From assembly GCF_014596975.1 (NCBI RefSeq), contig NZ_JACVXD010000001.1, positions 306,928 through 370,927 of the forward strand: a stretch of DNA of 64,000 nt, written 5' to 3'. Positions 1-7,495 of the stretch are shown piece after piece. The stretch is from Aestuariibaculum marinum. GTDB taxonomy: Bacteria > Bacteroidota > Bacteroidia > Flavobacteriales > Flavobacteriaceae. The notes below the pieces were generated by a model, which saw only the letters and a program-made list of their open reading frames with translations, ran no database searches and was not told the DNA's origin. The first letter of the stretch is position 1; every line of letters begins with the position of its first letter. A program made the position numbers and the translations under genes.

Positions 1-213
1 AAATTGGTGCTTAGTGCTTATCAAAGATCTAGTGATGCTAACTTAGGTTTACCTGCAGATATTTATCATTTATATCTAATTAGCAGGCAGATTGATTTAC
101 CTCTTAAATCAATTACACTTACTCTTGGAAACGTACATATTTATGAGAATAACAGGAAGCTTACTAAACAGCTATTAAAAGGGAAGCCGGTTAAGTTTAG
201 TTTGAATGTTTAG
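1..213 (+). CDS. Thymidylate-synthase-fold protein, C-terminal fragment (dCMP-type active site)
   Basis: This is the last 70 codons of a gene that begins outside the window; the frame is open from base 1 to the TAG at 211-213. The motif QRSSD followed by LGLPADIY matches the phosphate and pyrimidine binding segment of thymidylate synthases (E. coli ThyA R166-S-x-D169 ... G-L-P-F-N177). The later VHIY matches ThyA H207-x-Y209. The residue aligned with Asn177 is Asp here. In characterised enzymes Asp at that place goes with dCMP as substrate (T4 dCMP hydroxymethylase), so I infer a dCMP methylase or hydroxymethylase rather than a dUMP enzyme. That would fit a phage that modifies its DNA. Its stop codon overlaps the stop of the convergent gene that follows. 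Confidence 0.7.
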   Translation, partial: KLVLSAYQRSSDANLGLPADIYHLYLISRQIDLPLKSITLTLGNVHIYENNRKLTKQLLKGKPVKFSLNV

Positions 214-1202
214 TCTAATTTAATAAAATCTTCATCTTTAAATTTTGGGCTAACTTTATTTCTAAATTCATTGTATTTGATGAACAAAAAGTAATAATCC
301 TTATAATTAAAATGATTTTCTGCTTTTTTTAATTTTGTTAATTCTACCGTAAAAAATGTAACTTCTTTAAGGGTGTTTTCATGAGGATGAAATTTTATGT
401 ACTTGTTACCAAACATAATATATTTAAATTCATCCTCCTTATACAAGTAGATATTATTAAACCCTAAGTGTAAAAGAATAATAATGAAATTATTAATTTT
501 ATCGTTGAGATTTGATTTCATTGATTCTTTAACAAAATCAGCCTGTTTCCAAAATTTTGAAAAAATTAAAAATTCAGAAAAAAACACAAACCATTTTAAA
601 GGAATAAGTAGTTTTCCCATTTTAAATTTTGAGATAAAGTATATTTCTTGAAAATTAGAATTTATAATAGTTTTCAATAATCCATGCTTTCTAATAAAAT
701 TATAAAAAAGAGTCATATCAAGTTTTGGATTTGAAAGTAATCCTCCCTTATTTTTAATGATTAGGTTTACGAATTCTAATCCTTTTGGGTTTTCATGATA
801 ATGTTCACTTTTTCGGTTTATAGTTTTGTCGAAAAAATCTAAAAAATCACCAAAATCATTTGATTGAACTATGGTGTAATCAGTATTAACAGATCCAGAT
901 ATGTAAGGGTTTTTTTCAATTTTAGCAACCCACATATTTTTAAAACGTTTATTTTTTTTATTCTTTTTTTTAAGGTCAGGCCTGTGATTGGCTATAAATT
1001 TTTTAGCAAACTTTTCATCAGAACTAATAGGGCCTAATTCATTGTCATATAGTGTTGTAATTTCAATGCCAATTTTTAAATTCTTCTCCTTATCTATAAT
1101 TATAAAATCAGGTGTTTCATTTTTTATAATATTTCCATTAATTTTTTGGGTTTGATATACTTCTTTAAGAATGTCTATTTCCTCATCTTTTTGTCTTTTC
1201 AT
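210..1202 (-). CDS. Putative nuclease-like protein, PD-(D/E)xK-type motif, partner of upstream membrane protein
   Basis: A 330-residue protein I cannot assign to a named family. Near the N-terminus (residues about 31-50) it has PDFIIID followed by GIEITTLY. An Asp, a short beta hairpin and Glu-x-Thr resembles the core of PD-(D/E)xK restriction-like nucleases, with Thr where Lys is usual. The rest is Lys/Asn/Phe-rich with no signal peptide or clear membrane segment. It lies 14 bp downstream of the 441-residue gene on the same strand and is presumably co-transcribed with it. The pair is inverted relative to the phage genes on both sides, the usual placement of phage-carried accessory or defence genes. 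Function is inferred only from motif and context. Confidence 0.55.
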   Translation of the reverse strand: MKRQKDEEIDILKEVYQTQKINGNIIKNETPDFIIIDKEKNLKIGIEITTLYDNELGPISSDEKFAKKFIANHRPDLKKKNKKNKRFKNMWVAKIEKNPYISGSVNTDYTIVQSNDFGDFLDFFDKTINRKSEHYHENPKGLEFVNLIIKNKGGLLSNPKLDMTLFYNFIRKHGLLKTIINSNFQEIYFISKFKMGKLLIPLKWFVFFSEFLIFSKFWKQADFVKESMKSNLNDKINNFIIILLHLGFNNIYLYKEDEFKYIMFGNKYIKFHPHENTLKEVTFFTVELTKLKKAENHFNYKDYYFLFIKYNEFRNKVSPKFKDEDFIKLD

Positions 1203-1216
1203 AATAAACTATTAGT

Positions 1217-2542
1217 TTAATTACTTCCAAATATTTTTGAAGCAATATCATTTGGCATTGTTGGGCCTGAGTCTCCTTTTAATAAACCGCTATCCGCTCT
1301 ACTAAAAAGAGATTGGATAATTAATTGGCGTTGATCATCATCAATGTCAGATTCGTTAATTAGAGAAAGATAAAAATATGTAAGAGTGTTTCTTTCATCA
1401 GCATCCCGAGCTAAATGAAAAGAGCTAAACATTACTTTTGTTATAGCTCTAACACAAAATGCAAGGAATGATATAAACGTAACATAAATAATAGACCATC
1501 TTATTGCAGCACTTTTGTCACCTTCAAAAAAACTGGTGTAAATTTGATCTGGTGTTTTCCATAGTAATTCACTTAGGGACCAAACAGTAACACTAACTAA
1601 ACCTATAAGAATACCTAATGAAATCCAACCTTGAGTTCTCATTCTTTCTGCTCTCTTTTTCCAATAATTTGCAGGTTCTTTTAGGGCTAATAAATTTTTA
1701 TATGTTTCTTCAAGAGAATTTATTTTCTCTTTAGCTCCTTTTTCTTCGTCACTACCTTCAAACCAATGATTAAAAATTGATTCCTTTTCATTTTTAAACT
1801 CATTAAAAATAGATTTAATACCTTTTTCGTTTTCAGTCCCTTCAAACCAATTCGTGAACTGTTTATCTTTGTCTACATGTAAATCATCAATCCTTTTTAC
1901 ATATTCATCATATTTTTTATTTGTTTCAAGAAGGTGGTCATTAAGTTCAATTTCTGATTCTGAAATTTGATTTTCTAAATCCTTTCTAAGTTTATAAAAT
2001 GAGTTTCTTTCAATATTTCTTCTTTTTAGTATATCTGGGTTTTGTTGTTCAAATTCATAAGCTAAAATTCCTCCAACAAATTCATTCTTGTCCGAGGGGT
2101 TTGAACTTTTACCCATAATAAATTTATAGGCACCAGGGTAATTGTTTTGTCTAGTTCTATAAACTTCAATTAAAAACAAGGTTTCTGGTAAGTTGTATAA
2201 AAACAAATTAGGATAATTTCTAAATGGTCTATTTATATTTGTCCAATTGTTAATTAATTGCCCTTCATTTATTTTATTTCTTTCCGATTGAGAAATGAAG
2301 TTTTCTAGATCTGTTTTAAACTTAGATAGTATATTCTTTGATCTTACAAATTCCACCGGAATATCATCTTTATGTTTTTCCCATCCATCAATTTGTTGTT
2401 CTAAAAATTTATATATAGAGACAAAACCTGTAAAACTATGATGATAATTTAAGTTTTCAATTTTCAATTCCCAACTCAAAGATTTAAGCCATTCATAATG
2501 ATCTGATTTCGAAACTAATTTTCTGACTTCGGAAATGGTCAT
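1217..2542 (-). CDS. Coiled-coil protein with two C-terminal transmembrane helices (DUF6161-like)
   Basis: A 441-residue protein. Residues about 1-170 are soluble. Residues about 175-300 are charged and helical and include a duplicated motif, NWFEGTENEKG near 231 and HWFEGSDEEKG near 259. Two membrane helices follow at about 307-325 and 347-366, then a short cytoplasmic tail containing SSFHLARDADERN and a SLFSRADSGLLK stretch. The tail resembles the DUF6161 family, which I recall by pattern only. It is the first gene of a two-gene minus-strand unit with the nuclease-like gene downstream. A membrane sensor or pore paired with a nuclease would suit an anti-phage system, but nothing in the sequence proves that role. 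Confidence 0.6.
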   Translation of the reverse strand: MTISEVRKLVSKSDHYEWLKSLSWELKIENLNYHHSFTGFVSIYKFLEQQIDGWEKHKDDIPVEFVRSKNILSKFKTDLENFISQSERNKINEGQLINNWTNINRPFRNYPNLFLYNLPETLFLIEVYRTRQNNYPGAYKFIMGKSSNPSDKNEFVGGILAYEFEQQNPDILKRRNIERNSFYKLRKDLENQISESEIELNDHLLETNKKYDEYVKRIDDLHVDKDKQFTNWFEGTENEKGIKSIFNEFKNEKESIFNHWFEGSDEEKGAKEKINSLEETYKNLLALKEPANYWKKRAERMRTQGWISLGILIGLVSVTVWSLSELLWKTPDQIYTSFFEGDKSAAIRWSIIYVTFISFLAFCVRAITKVMFSSFHLARDADERNTLTYFYLSLINESDIDDDQRQLIIQSLFSRADSGLLKGDSGPTMPNDIASKIFGSN

Positions 2543-2746
2543 ATTTATGTTGTTTTTTATTTTATTCGACTTGATTTGTAGCCAAAATACGCATGATTTT
2601 AAGAAAAGTCTAACATCCTAAAACAAACTTCTTAACCAACCTATCAACAATTCATAGGAAACTACTGAATCCTGTAGTCAAAATCAGAGTTCAAAAAGGC
2701 TAATCTGTTGAAATTAGCATGAGTAAATACTAACGAACTCATTATC

Positions 2747-3010
2747 ATGACTAAAATACTTAATCAAATTACAAGTTACCGGAACTGGATAGGGAAGTTA
2801 ATCCTTTGGGTTCTTGGTTTAGTGATGGTAATCAGTCAGAATTGGGGAATGATTTTAAAGGGTTTTCTGTTAACTGAAAAGGAGATTCATTTAGATATAG
2901 CTATCTACATGGTGATTAACAGTTTCGGTTTACTCTTTATTGTGGGTGGTATTTATTTAAATAAGTTTTTAGACAAGTTTACAAATTCCAAAACCCCTAA
3001 CGAACCATGA
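2747..3010 (+). CDS. Small two-helix membrane protein of the phage lysis module
   Basis: An 87-residue protein with two hydrophobic segments (about 15-35 and 52-72) and a short polar tail. It is not a family I can name with certainty. It opens a tightly packed plus-strand module: its stop overlaps the ATG of the next small membrane protein by four bases (ATGA at 3007-3010), and a GH19 endolysin and a spanin-like lipoprotein follow. Position, size and topology suggest a holin or holin partner that permeabilises the inner membrane at lysis. An antiholin role is equally possible. Confidence 0.6.
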   Translation: MTKILNQITSYRNWIGKLILWVLGLVMVISQNWGMILKGFLLTEKEIHLDIAIYMVINSFGLLFIVGGIYLNKFLDKFTNSKTPNEP

Positions 3011-3228
3011 CAGATAAAGTAGTTACCCTTTATTTAACGTGTTACGATTTATGTGCAAAAGCTTTTCCTTATTTAGTAGGATTAGCTGTTAACTTTTTAA
3101 CCTTTCAGGAAGCTTTATTGCGTGTAGTAGTCACCTGTATATCTATGCTTTCCGGTGCCGTGTTTGTACATTACTTAAAACCGATTGTCGTTAAACGTAT
3201 TGACCGATTGAAAAAAAAACCAAAATAA
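3007..3228 (+). CDS. Putative holin
   Basis: A 73-residue protein with two short hydrophobic stretches (about 18-35 and 40-60) and a strongly basic C-terminus ending in KRIDRLKKKPK. A basic tail after the last membrane helix is common in small phage holins. It is translationally coupled to the preceding membrane protein (ATGA overlap) and followed 42 bp later by the endolysin gene. By gene order it is the best holin candidate of the two membrane proteins. Family membership was not recognised from sequence alone. Confidence 0.55.
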   Translation: MTDKVVTLYLTCYDLCAKAFPYLVGLAVNFLTFQEALLRVVVTCISMLSGAVFVHYLKPIVVKRIDRLKKKPK

Positions 3229-3270
3229 AACTGTTACGGTTTTTCCGTAAAGAAAAACAAAATTAAGGCT

Positions 3271-3828
3271 ATGAACTTACACAATAAATACCGTACCATT
3301 TTAGACAAGGCAGGAATTAACACACCTTTACGCTTGGCGCATTTCTTTGCGCAATTGCATCATGAAAGCAATCTGCAACCGGTAAGCGAAAACCTTAATT
3401 ATTCAACCGATGCATTGTTAAGGGTGTTTGGTAAATATTTTCATAGCACGGTGCATGTTGCAAAATATGCAAGCAAACCTGAAGCAATAGCAAATAGAAT
3501 ATATGCCAATCGAATGGGGAATGGTGGTGAGTTTAGTGGTGATGGTTGGAAGTATCGAGGTCGTGGATTCATCCAGATCACAGGAAAGGATAATTACACA
3601 GCTTTATCTGAAGCTACCGGAGTAGATTATTTAACCGATCCTAACAAACTATTGAATGAAGCCGATAGTATGGTGTCGGCCATTTGGTATTGGAACAAAC
3701 GAGGTTTAAATAAGTATGCAGATCGTGATGAAATTAAAGCCATTACTAAACGCATAAATGGTGGCTATAATGGTTTAGAACATCGAAAAGCTTTACTGGC
3801 CGAATACAAAGCATTTTTTAGAGTATGA
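3271..3828 (+). CDS. Phage endolysin, glycoside hydrolase family 19 (chitinase-like)
   Basis: A 185-residue single-domain lysin. FAQLHHESN near residue 27 carries the expected catalytic Glu, a second acidic residue follows in SENLNYS, and YRGRGFIQITGKDNY (about 90-105) matches the GH19 GRGxIQ(I/L)T signature. The family cleaves beta-1,4 glycosidic bonds of chitin or, in phage versions, of peptidoglycan. There is no signal peptide, so export would depend on the upstream holin. Its stop codon overlaps the start of the next gene (ATGA at 3825-3828), so endolysin and spanin-like lipoprotein are translationally coupled. Confidence 0.88.
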   Translation: MNLHNKYRTILDKAGINTPLRLAHFFAQLHHESNLQPVSENLNYSTDALLRVFGKYFHSTVHVAKYASKPEAIANRIYANRMGNGGEFSGDGWKYRGRGFIQITGKDNYTALSEATGVDYLTDPNKLLNEADSMVSAIWYWNKRGLNKYADRDEIKAITKRINGGYNGLEHRKALLAEYKAFFRV

Positions 3829-4295
3829 GACAGTTAATTATCATATTCGCCTTAATATTTGCATTTATGCAAACAGGATGTGGCTCTAAAAAGAAAGCCT
3901 CGAACCGGCACCGTACTAAAAGCGTTGAGTATGAACAAAAGGATATCCAGGCTAAAACAGAAAATTATAAGATTGATACCGTTAGCATCAACACTTCAGA
4001 ACATAAAATTATCATTACTCCAGTCGATAATTCTAAACCGATAACCGTTAATGGTAAAACCTACGATAACGCCAAAATAGAAATTGAAAACAAGCAACAC
4101 CAGGAACAACAAAAAAGCATCGATAGTTCTAAAACCTCGTATGTCGATAATACCAAAAGCACTAAAGAAACGAAAACCGCTAAAAGAAGCTCAGATAGTT
4201 TTTCTATAAGGCAAAGTCCGTGGTTTTGGTTGGCTGTGGTTCTAGTGGTTTGTTTCGCTATTTACTTCTCAAGGAGATGGTATAAAAGCTCCTAA
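3825..4295 (+). CDS. Probable unimolecular spanin (u-spanin)
   Basis: A 156-residue protein with a lipoprotein signal (hydrophobic stretch then the lipobox FMQTGC at about residues 14-19), a long polar Lys/Ser/Thr-rich middle, and a C-terminal membrane helix (WFWLAVVLVVCFAIYF) with a short basic end. An outer-membrane lipid anchor joined to an inner-membrane helix in one chain is the architecture of T1 gp11-type u-spanins, which fuse inner and outer membranes in the last step of lysis. It overlaps the endolysin stop. Sequence similarity to known u-spanins is not expected; the call rests on topology and position. Confidence 0.68.
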   Translation: MRQLIIIFALIFAFMQTGCGSKKKASNRHRTKSVEYEQKDIQAKTENYKIDTVSINTSEHKIIITPVDNSKPITVNGKTYDNAKIEIENKQHQEQQKSIDSSKTSYVDNTKSTKETKTAKRSSDSFSIRQSPWFWLAVVLVVCFAIYFSRRWYKSS

Positions 4296-4370
4296 ATCAT
4301 TTATTTTCATCGATTTTAACACAGCATTGTACAAATTTGCCAATAATTTTACTTAATTTGTATAAACAAA

Positions 4371-4401
4371 AAAAGGAACAGATTAAATATCCATTCCTTT
4401 T
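4371..4401. terminator. Hairpin terminator, tRNA 3' side and lysis module end
   Basis: Perfect 8-bp stem AAAAGGAA/TTCCTTTT with a 15-base loop. Read on the minus strand it is followed by a T run directly behind the 3' end of the tRNA. On the plus strand it closes the lysis module. Probably acts in both directions. Confidence 0.7.
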
Positions 4402-4406
4402 AGTTG

Positions 4407-4478
4407 TGACGCTGACCAGATTCGAACTGGTGTAAAATATGCGGCCAGCACATTACCTAACCTCTCGGACACAGCGTC
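4407..4478 (-). tRNA. tRNA, anticodon reads GGC (Ala) but with atypical features
   Basis: The 72-nt minus-strand sequence folds as a cloverleaf. The acceptor stem is a perfect 7 bp (GACGCTG/CAGCGTC) with discriminator A. The T arm is perfect (ACCAG, loop TTCGAAT, CTGGT). The anticodon stem ATGTG/CATAT closes the loop CTGGCCG, giving anticodon GGC. Oddities: the D-arm starts TGTCCGAG as in serine tRNAs but has only about two good pairs, the base 3' of the anticodon is C rather than a purine, the acceptor lacks the G3:U70 identity pair of tRNA-Ala, and no CCA is encoded. It sits inside the phage element and is followed by a terminator, so it is probably transcribed. Which amino acid it carries is uncertain. 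Confidence 0.72.
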
Positions 4479-4493
4479 AATACTTTAAAAATC

Positions 4494-4528
4494 AAAGCTT
4501 TCTTCCTAATTGGAATGAAAGCTTTTTT
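4494..4528 (+). terminator. Hairpin terminator
   Basis: AAAGCTTTC/GAAAGCTTT 9-bp stem with a further TCC/GGA pairing inside, followed on the plus strand by a T run. It lies just upstream of the tRNA in the tRNA's own direction and could insulate it from the converging region. Its plus-strand client gene is unclear. Confidence 0.55.
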
Positions 4529-4599
4529 ATTATAATGTATTTTTACGTCATTCATTTTACTTTGTTTTAAAGGGTACTATTTCTAGCACCCTTGATTTG

Positions 4600-4785
4600 T
4601 TAACTACTTAAACCCAATCCTTGGTAATGTTTCATACCTAGTCTCATCAATGTTTCAGCCATGTTGTTGAAGTTTCTGTTGTTATCTTCAGCTAAAGTTT
4701 CAATACTATCAACAACGTCTTGTTTTAATCTAAGAGTTTTTGACGTTGTGGCAGCTTTTGTTGTGAGTTGTTGGTTTTTTTTCAT
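4600..4785 (-). CDS. Small ribbon-helix-helix-like DNA-binding protein
   Basis: 61 residues. After a polar N-terminal arm, KTLRLKQDVVDSIETLAED is a typical Arc/MetJ-type beta strand plus first helix, and NNMAETLMRLGMKHY is the second helix. Such dimers act as small repressors, often of phage genes or toxin-antitoxin operons; no toxin partner is adjacent here. It stands alone on the minus strand between the tRNA and a small hypothetical gene. Most likely a regulator belonging to the phage element. Confidence 0.65.
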   Translation of the reverse strand: MKKNQQLTTKAATTSKTLRLKQDVVDSIETLAEDNNRNFNNMAETLMRLGMKHYQGLGLSS

Positions 4786-4967
4786 AAACGCCTTTTAAGA
4801 TTTAAATTAATAGCCTTATAAAGATATATTTTTATTAAATGAAATTGCACCATTATGTGGTGCAATTTTCCACAAACTTATTAACAATTAGGTAGTTATG
4901 TTTAAAGACCTGGTTTCTGCTACAAAACCAAGCAATCAAAACAATAGATAAGATGTAATTTTGCATC

Positions 4968-5234
4968 ATGCAATACATTGAATATTTAAGAAGTTATGTT
5001 TGTGGTAATAAGCTACCACAGTTTTCAGATAAAGAGTTGTTAAACTTTATTGAAATTCTTATTACTGAAGCCAGGATAGATGAGGGATTTATAGTTCGTG
5101 GCGTTTCTCGTTATGAAGAACGAACAAAGCGCCAAAATGAACTTCATGAAAAACTTTGGGAATTAACCAAACATACACCTGCATATCGTTTATTGGATGA
5201 AATGAAGGAGAGAAGTAAGAAAGATTTAGAATAA
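4968..5234 (+). CDS. Hypothetical small protein
   Basis: 88 residues, charged, no membrane segment or signal peptide, predicted mostly helical. I do not recognise a family. It is convergent with the SRAP-family gene and overlaps its 3' end by 9 bp. The surroundings (ribbon-helix-helix protein, SRAP protein, integrase) are those of a phage accessory region. Confidence 0.5.
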   Translation: MQYIEYLRSYVCGNKLPQFSDKELLNFIEILITEARIDEGFIVRGVSRYEERTKRQNELHEKLWELTKHTPAYRLLDEMKERSKKDLE

Positions 5235-5957
5235 CGTATCTTTTTCAACAGGCTCAATAATATAAGGCTTGTTTGTGTCTATCCCTTTTTTGTAGATATC
5301 TTTTGATACAGGATGGGCTTTAAATGTATTATTTGTAAATCCAGTAGCCATTAACTCGTTTAGATCCTGATTAGTTAATCCGTCATCAAACCAATCTTCA
5401 TGGTAGTTTTTATCCAGAACTAAAGGCATTCGCTTTTTAAGATTATGAACTTCAGCAAAGAAATCGTTAGCCTCTGTGGTGATTATTGTGGCCGATAATT
5501 TATTGTTGTCTAATTCGCTATACAGTCCAGCAAAAAAGAATAAATCTCCTTCAGGGTATTCTTTAGAAGGTTGATAACAAAAATAAGGCGTTGAAACCTT
5601 GTTAACATGATGCGGTTCGTAGAATCCATTTGAAAGAATTAAGCAACGTTTACTCTCCGCGCTATCCTTAAACGAAGCTTTATCAAAAATGCTTTCAGCT
5701 CTCGCATTTAGTGTGTTGCTTTTTTTCCAAAACTCATTTGCATTATGAGAAGCCCAATGTGGAACCAAGCCCCATGCAGCTGGATGAACTACTTCAGGGT
5801 CATCCATTTTAATGATGTACAAATTACCATGCGAAAACCCATTAAGGTGATATGTTGGGTGATATTTTGCATCTGGAGCAATAGAAGTAATTCTAAGGTA
5901 TTCTTTAGTCGCTAAAATTTCTGTTTCCGATTTCCTTAAGGCGTTAGCGTAACACAT
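5226..5957 (-). CDS. SRAP/HMCES-family protein (abasic-site DNA-protein crosslinking)
   Basis: 243 residues starting Met-Cys-Tyr. Cys2 is the catalytic residue that forms a thiazolidine crosslink with abasic sites in single-stranded DNA. LNARAES (about 83-89) is the conserved Asn-Ala-Arg motif, NGFYEP the conserved Glu motif, and KKRMPLVL follows the conserved His region (EVHNL). These fit the YedK/HMCES family. It lies 15 bp downstream of the integrase gene on the same strand and may be co-transcribed with it. SRAP genes are common in phages and mobile elements, where they may protect replicating DNA. Confidence 0.85.
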   Translation of the reverse strand: MCYANALRKSETEILATKEYLRITSIAPDAKYHPTYHLNGFSHGNLYIIKMDDPEVVHPAAWGLVPHWASHNANEFWKKSNTLNARAESIFDKASFKDSAESKRCLILSNGFYEPHHVNKVSTPYFCYQPSKEYPEGDLFFFAGLYSELDNNKLSATIITTEANDFFAEVHNLKKRMPLVLDKNYHEDWFDDGLTNQDLNELMATGFTNNTFKAHPVSKDIYKKGIDTNKPYIIEPVEKDTLF

Positions 5958-5972
5958 AGCTTTTAATTTAAA

Positions 5973-7382
5973 TTATTTCCAAGATTTTATATATTCACTT
6001 TGTTGTAAAGTATCATCAATTAAAATAAAACCTTCAGGAGTCCATTTAGCAATACTTTCACGGTAACCGCTTTCAGTATGAACTTTCACTTGGTATTCAC
6101 CTTGTTTTTTGGGGTAATCATCTTCTATATCTATAAAGTTAGTATTTCCCATAATTAACTCTTCTTTTGTGTTATTAGGTGTATTTTTACCATCATTAAA
6201 TAAGTCATTCATTGTTTGATACTCCATTTCCTGATAAAAGTCTTTAAGATAATGCTGTGTAGTAGCAAGCTTTGTATGACCTAATAATTTTGATATCATT
6301 AAAATATCAATTTTATTTTTAACAGCATAATCAGCGAAGCTGTGCTTAGCCATATGGAGGTTTAATTCTTTCCCGAATTCCATATGCTTATCAATTTGCT
6401 TTAATGATCTATTTAGAGCATTATTTCTTATGTAAATGCGGTATTCCTGTTCTTTAACTGTTGATTCCTCGTAGCCGTAAAGAGGAGGGAAGACATATTT
6501 ATCATTTTTACCCTTATACTTTTCTAGGATTCCTTTTGCGCCACCAATTAAAGGTATGGTTCTTCGAGATCCGGAACGGTTCTTGGATTTGTTCATGGTG
6601 TATATGATCTCGTTTTCAGAAACATTTTTCCATTCCAGTTTACACATATCAGTGAATCTCATTCCGGCAGTATAGAAGGAGAATAGAAACATGTCCTTTG
6701 CTGTAACCATTCCTTTGAAGCGCTTATGAATATTGAACTTAATAAGTTTCTGGATTTGCTCATAGGTCAATGAATCCTTTTCTGTATTCTCAGTAACTAT
6801 TTCATAACCTTTAATGGGATTCTTATCAATAATACCAAGCTTTACAGCTTTGTTAAGTGTGGCATATATAGCTTTGAAGTTTGATGCTACTGTATTTACA
6901 GAATTACCTTCCTTCAGCAAGTAGTTCTCATAATCTTTGGCCCAGGTAGGAGAGAGGTCCGAAAAAGAAATAAATGATGCGAATTTTTTAAGCTTTGTTA
7001 AATATACCTGGTTTGTTTTTGCGGAGCGATGTTTTTTCTTCAGATCCATTTCCTGAATTATCTGATCATAGAAATCTAAGAAAGAGGAGGAATCGTATTG
7101 TTTGGAGTTTTTATAGATCTGAAGGAGACGTTTAGCAGATACTTCTCGATTCTTGTAATAGACACTTTGAACATTATTTAATAATGACGTTAGTTCTGCG
7201 TTTAATTGCTCTTCAAATTGATGTTTTTTTATGAGCTGCTTTTTAGGATCCCATTGCGTTTTTAGAACCGAAACTTTTGAATCAATGTATTGAACATCAT
7301 TTTTAGAAGTTTCTAATTTAAGACGAATTGAAAAGGTTCCGTTTTGCTTCTTATATGTGTTTAAATAATACTTGAAATTCAT
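5973..7382 (-). CDS. Tyrosine-type site-specific integrase
   Basis: 469 residues: an N-terminal arm-binding region, a SAM-like core-binding domain (about 100-190) and a tyrosine recombinase catalytic domain (about 210-390). Visible catalytic elements are the first Arg in YTAGMRFTDMCKLEW, a His in LHMAKHSF, GHT in SKLLGHTKLATT, and the nucleophile Tyr in TQHYLKDF. The second Arg of the usual H-x-x-R motif is Lys here (HMAK). About 70 residues follow the catalytic domain and have no obvious role. It is the outermost gene of the element, next to yebC, as expected for an integrase near its attachment site. Confidence 0.88.
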   Translation of the reverse strand: MNFKYYLNTYKKQNGTFSIRLKLETSKNDVQYIDSKVSVLKTQWDPKKQLIKKHQFEEQLNAELTSLLNNVQSVYYKNREVSAKRLLQIYKNSKQYDSSSFLDFYDQIIQEMDLKKKHRSAKTNQVYLTKLKKFASFISFSDLSPTWAKDYENYLLKEGNSVNTVASNFKAIYATLNKAVKLGIIDKNPIKGYEIVTENTEKDSLTYEQIQKLIKFNIHKRFKGMVTAKDMFLFSFYTAGMRFTDMCKLEWKNVSENEIIYTMNKSKNRSGSRRTIPLIGGAKGILEKYKGKNDKYVFPPLYGYEESTVKEQEYRIYIRNNALNRSLKQIDKHMEFGKELNLHMAKHSFADYAVKNKIDILMISKLLGHTKLATTQHYLKDFYQEMEYQTMNDLFNDGKNTPNNTKEELIMGNTNFIDIEDDYPKKQGEYQVKVHTESGYRESIAKWTPEGFILIDDTLQQSEYIKSWK

Positions 7383-7441
7383 TAGTTCGTAATTTGTTCG
7401 AAATCCTATAAAAAATAAATAATTATAAACGATTATAAAAA

Positions 7442-7470
7442 ATAAACCCCTGCTGTAATAGCAAGGGTTT
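7442..7470 (-). terminator. Terminator after yebC; element/chromosome junction region
   Basis: 11-bp stem with one mismatch (AAACCCCTGCT/AGCAAGGGTTT, loop GTAAT) followed by a T-rich run on the minus strand, 26 bp beyond the yebC stop. The right attachment site should lie between here and the integrase start at 7382, but no duplicate can be tested because the other end of the element is outside the window. Confidence 0.7.
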
Positions 7471-7495
7471 TCAGCTTATCTATTGATTTTACTGA

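Noticed and set aside
7383..7495. Attachment-site duplication next to yebC
   Set aside because: The opposite end of the element is outside the window, so a direct repeat cannot be tested.
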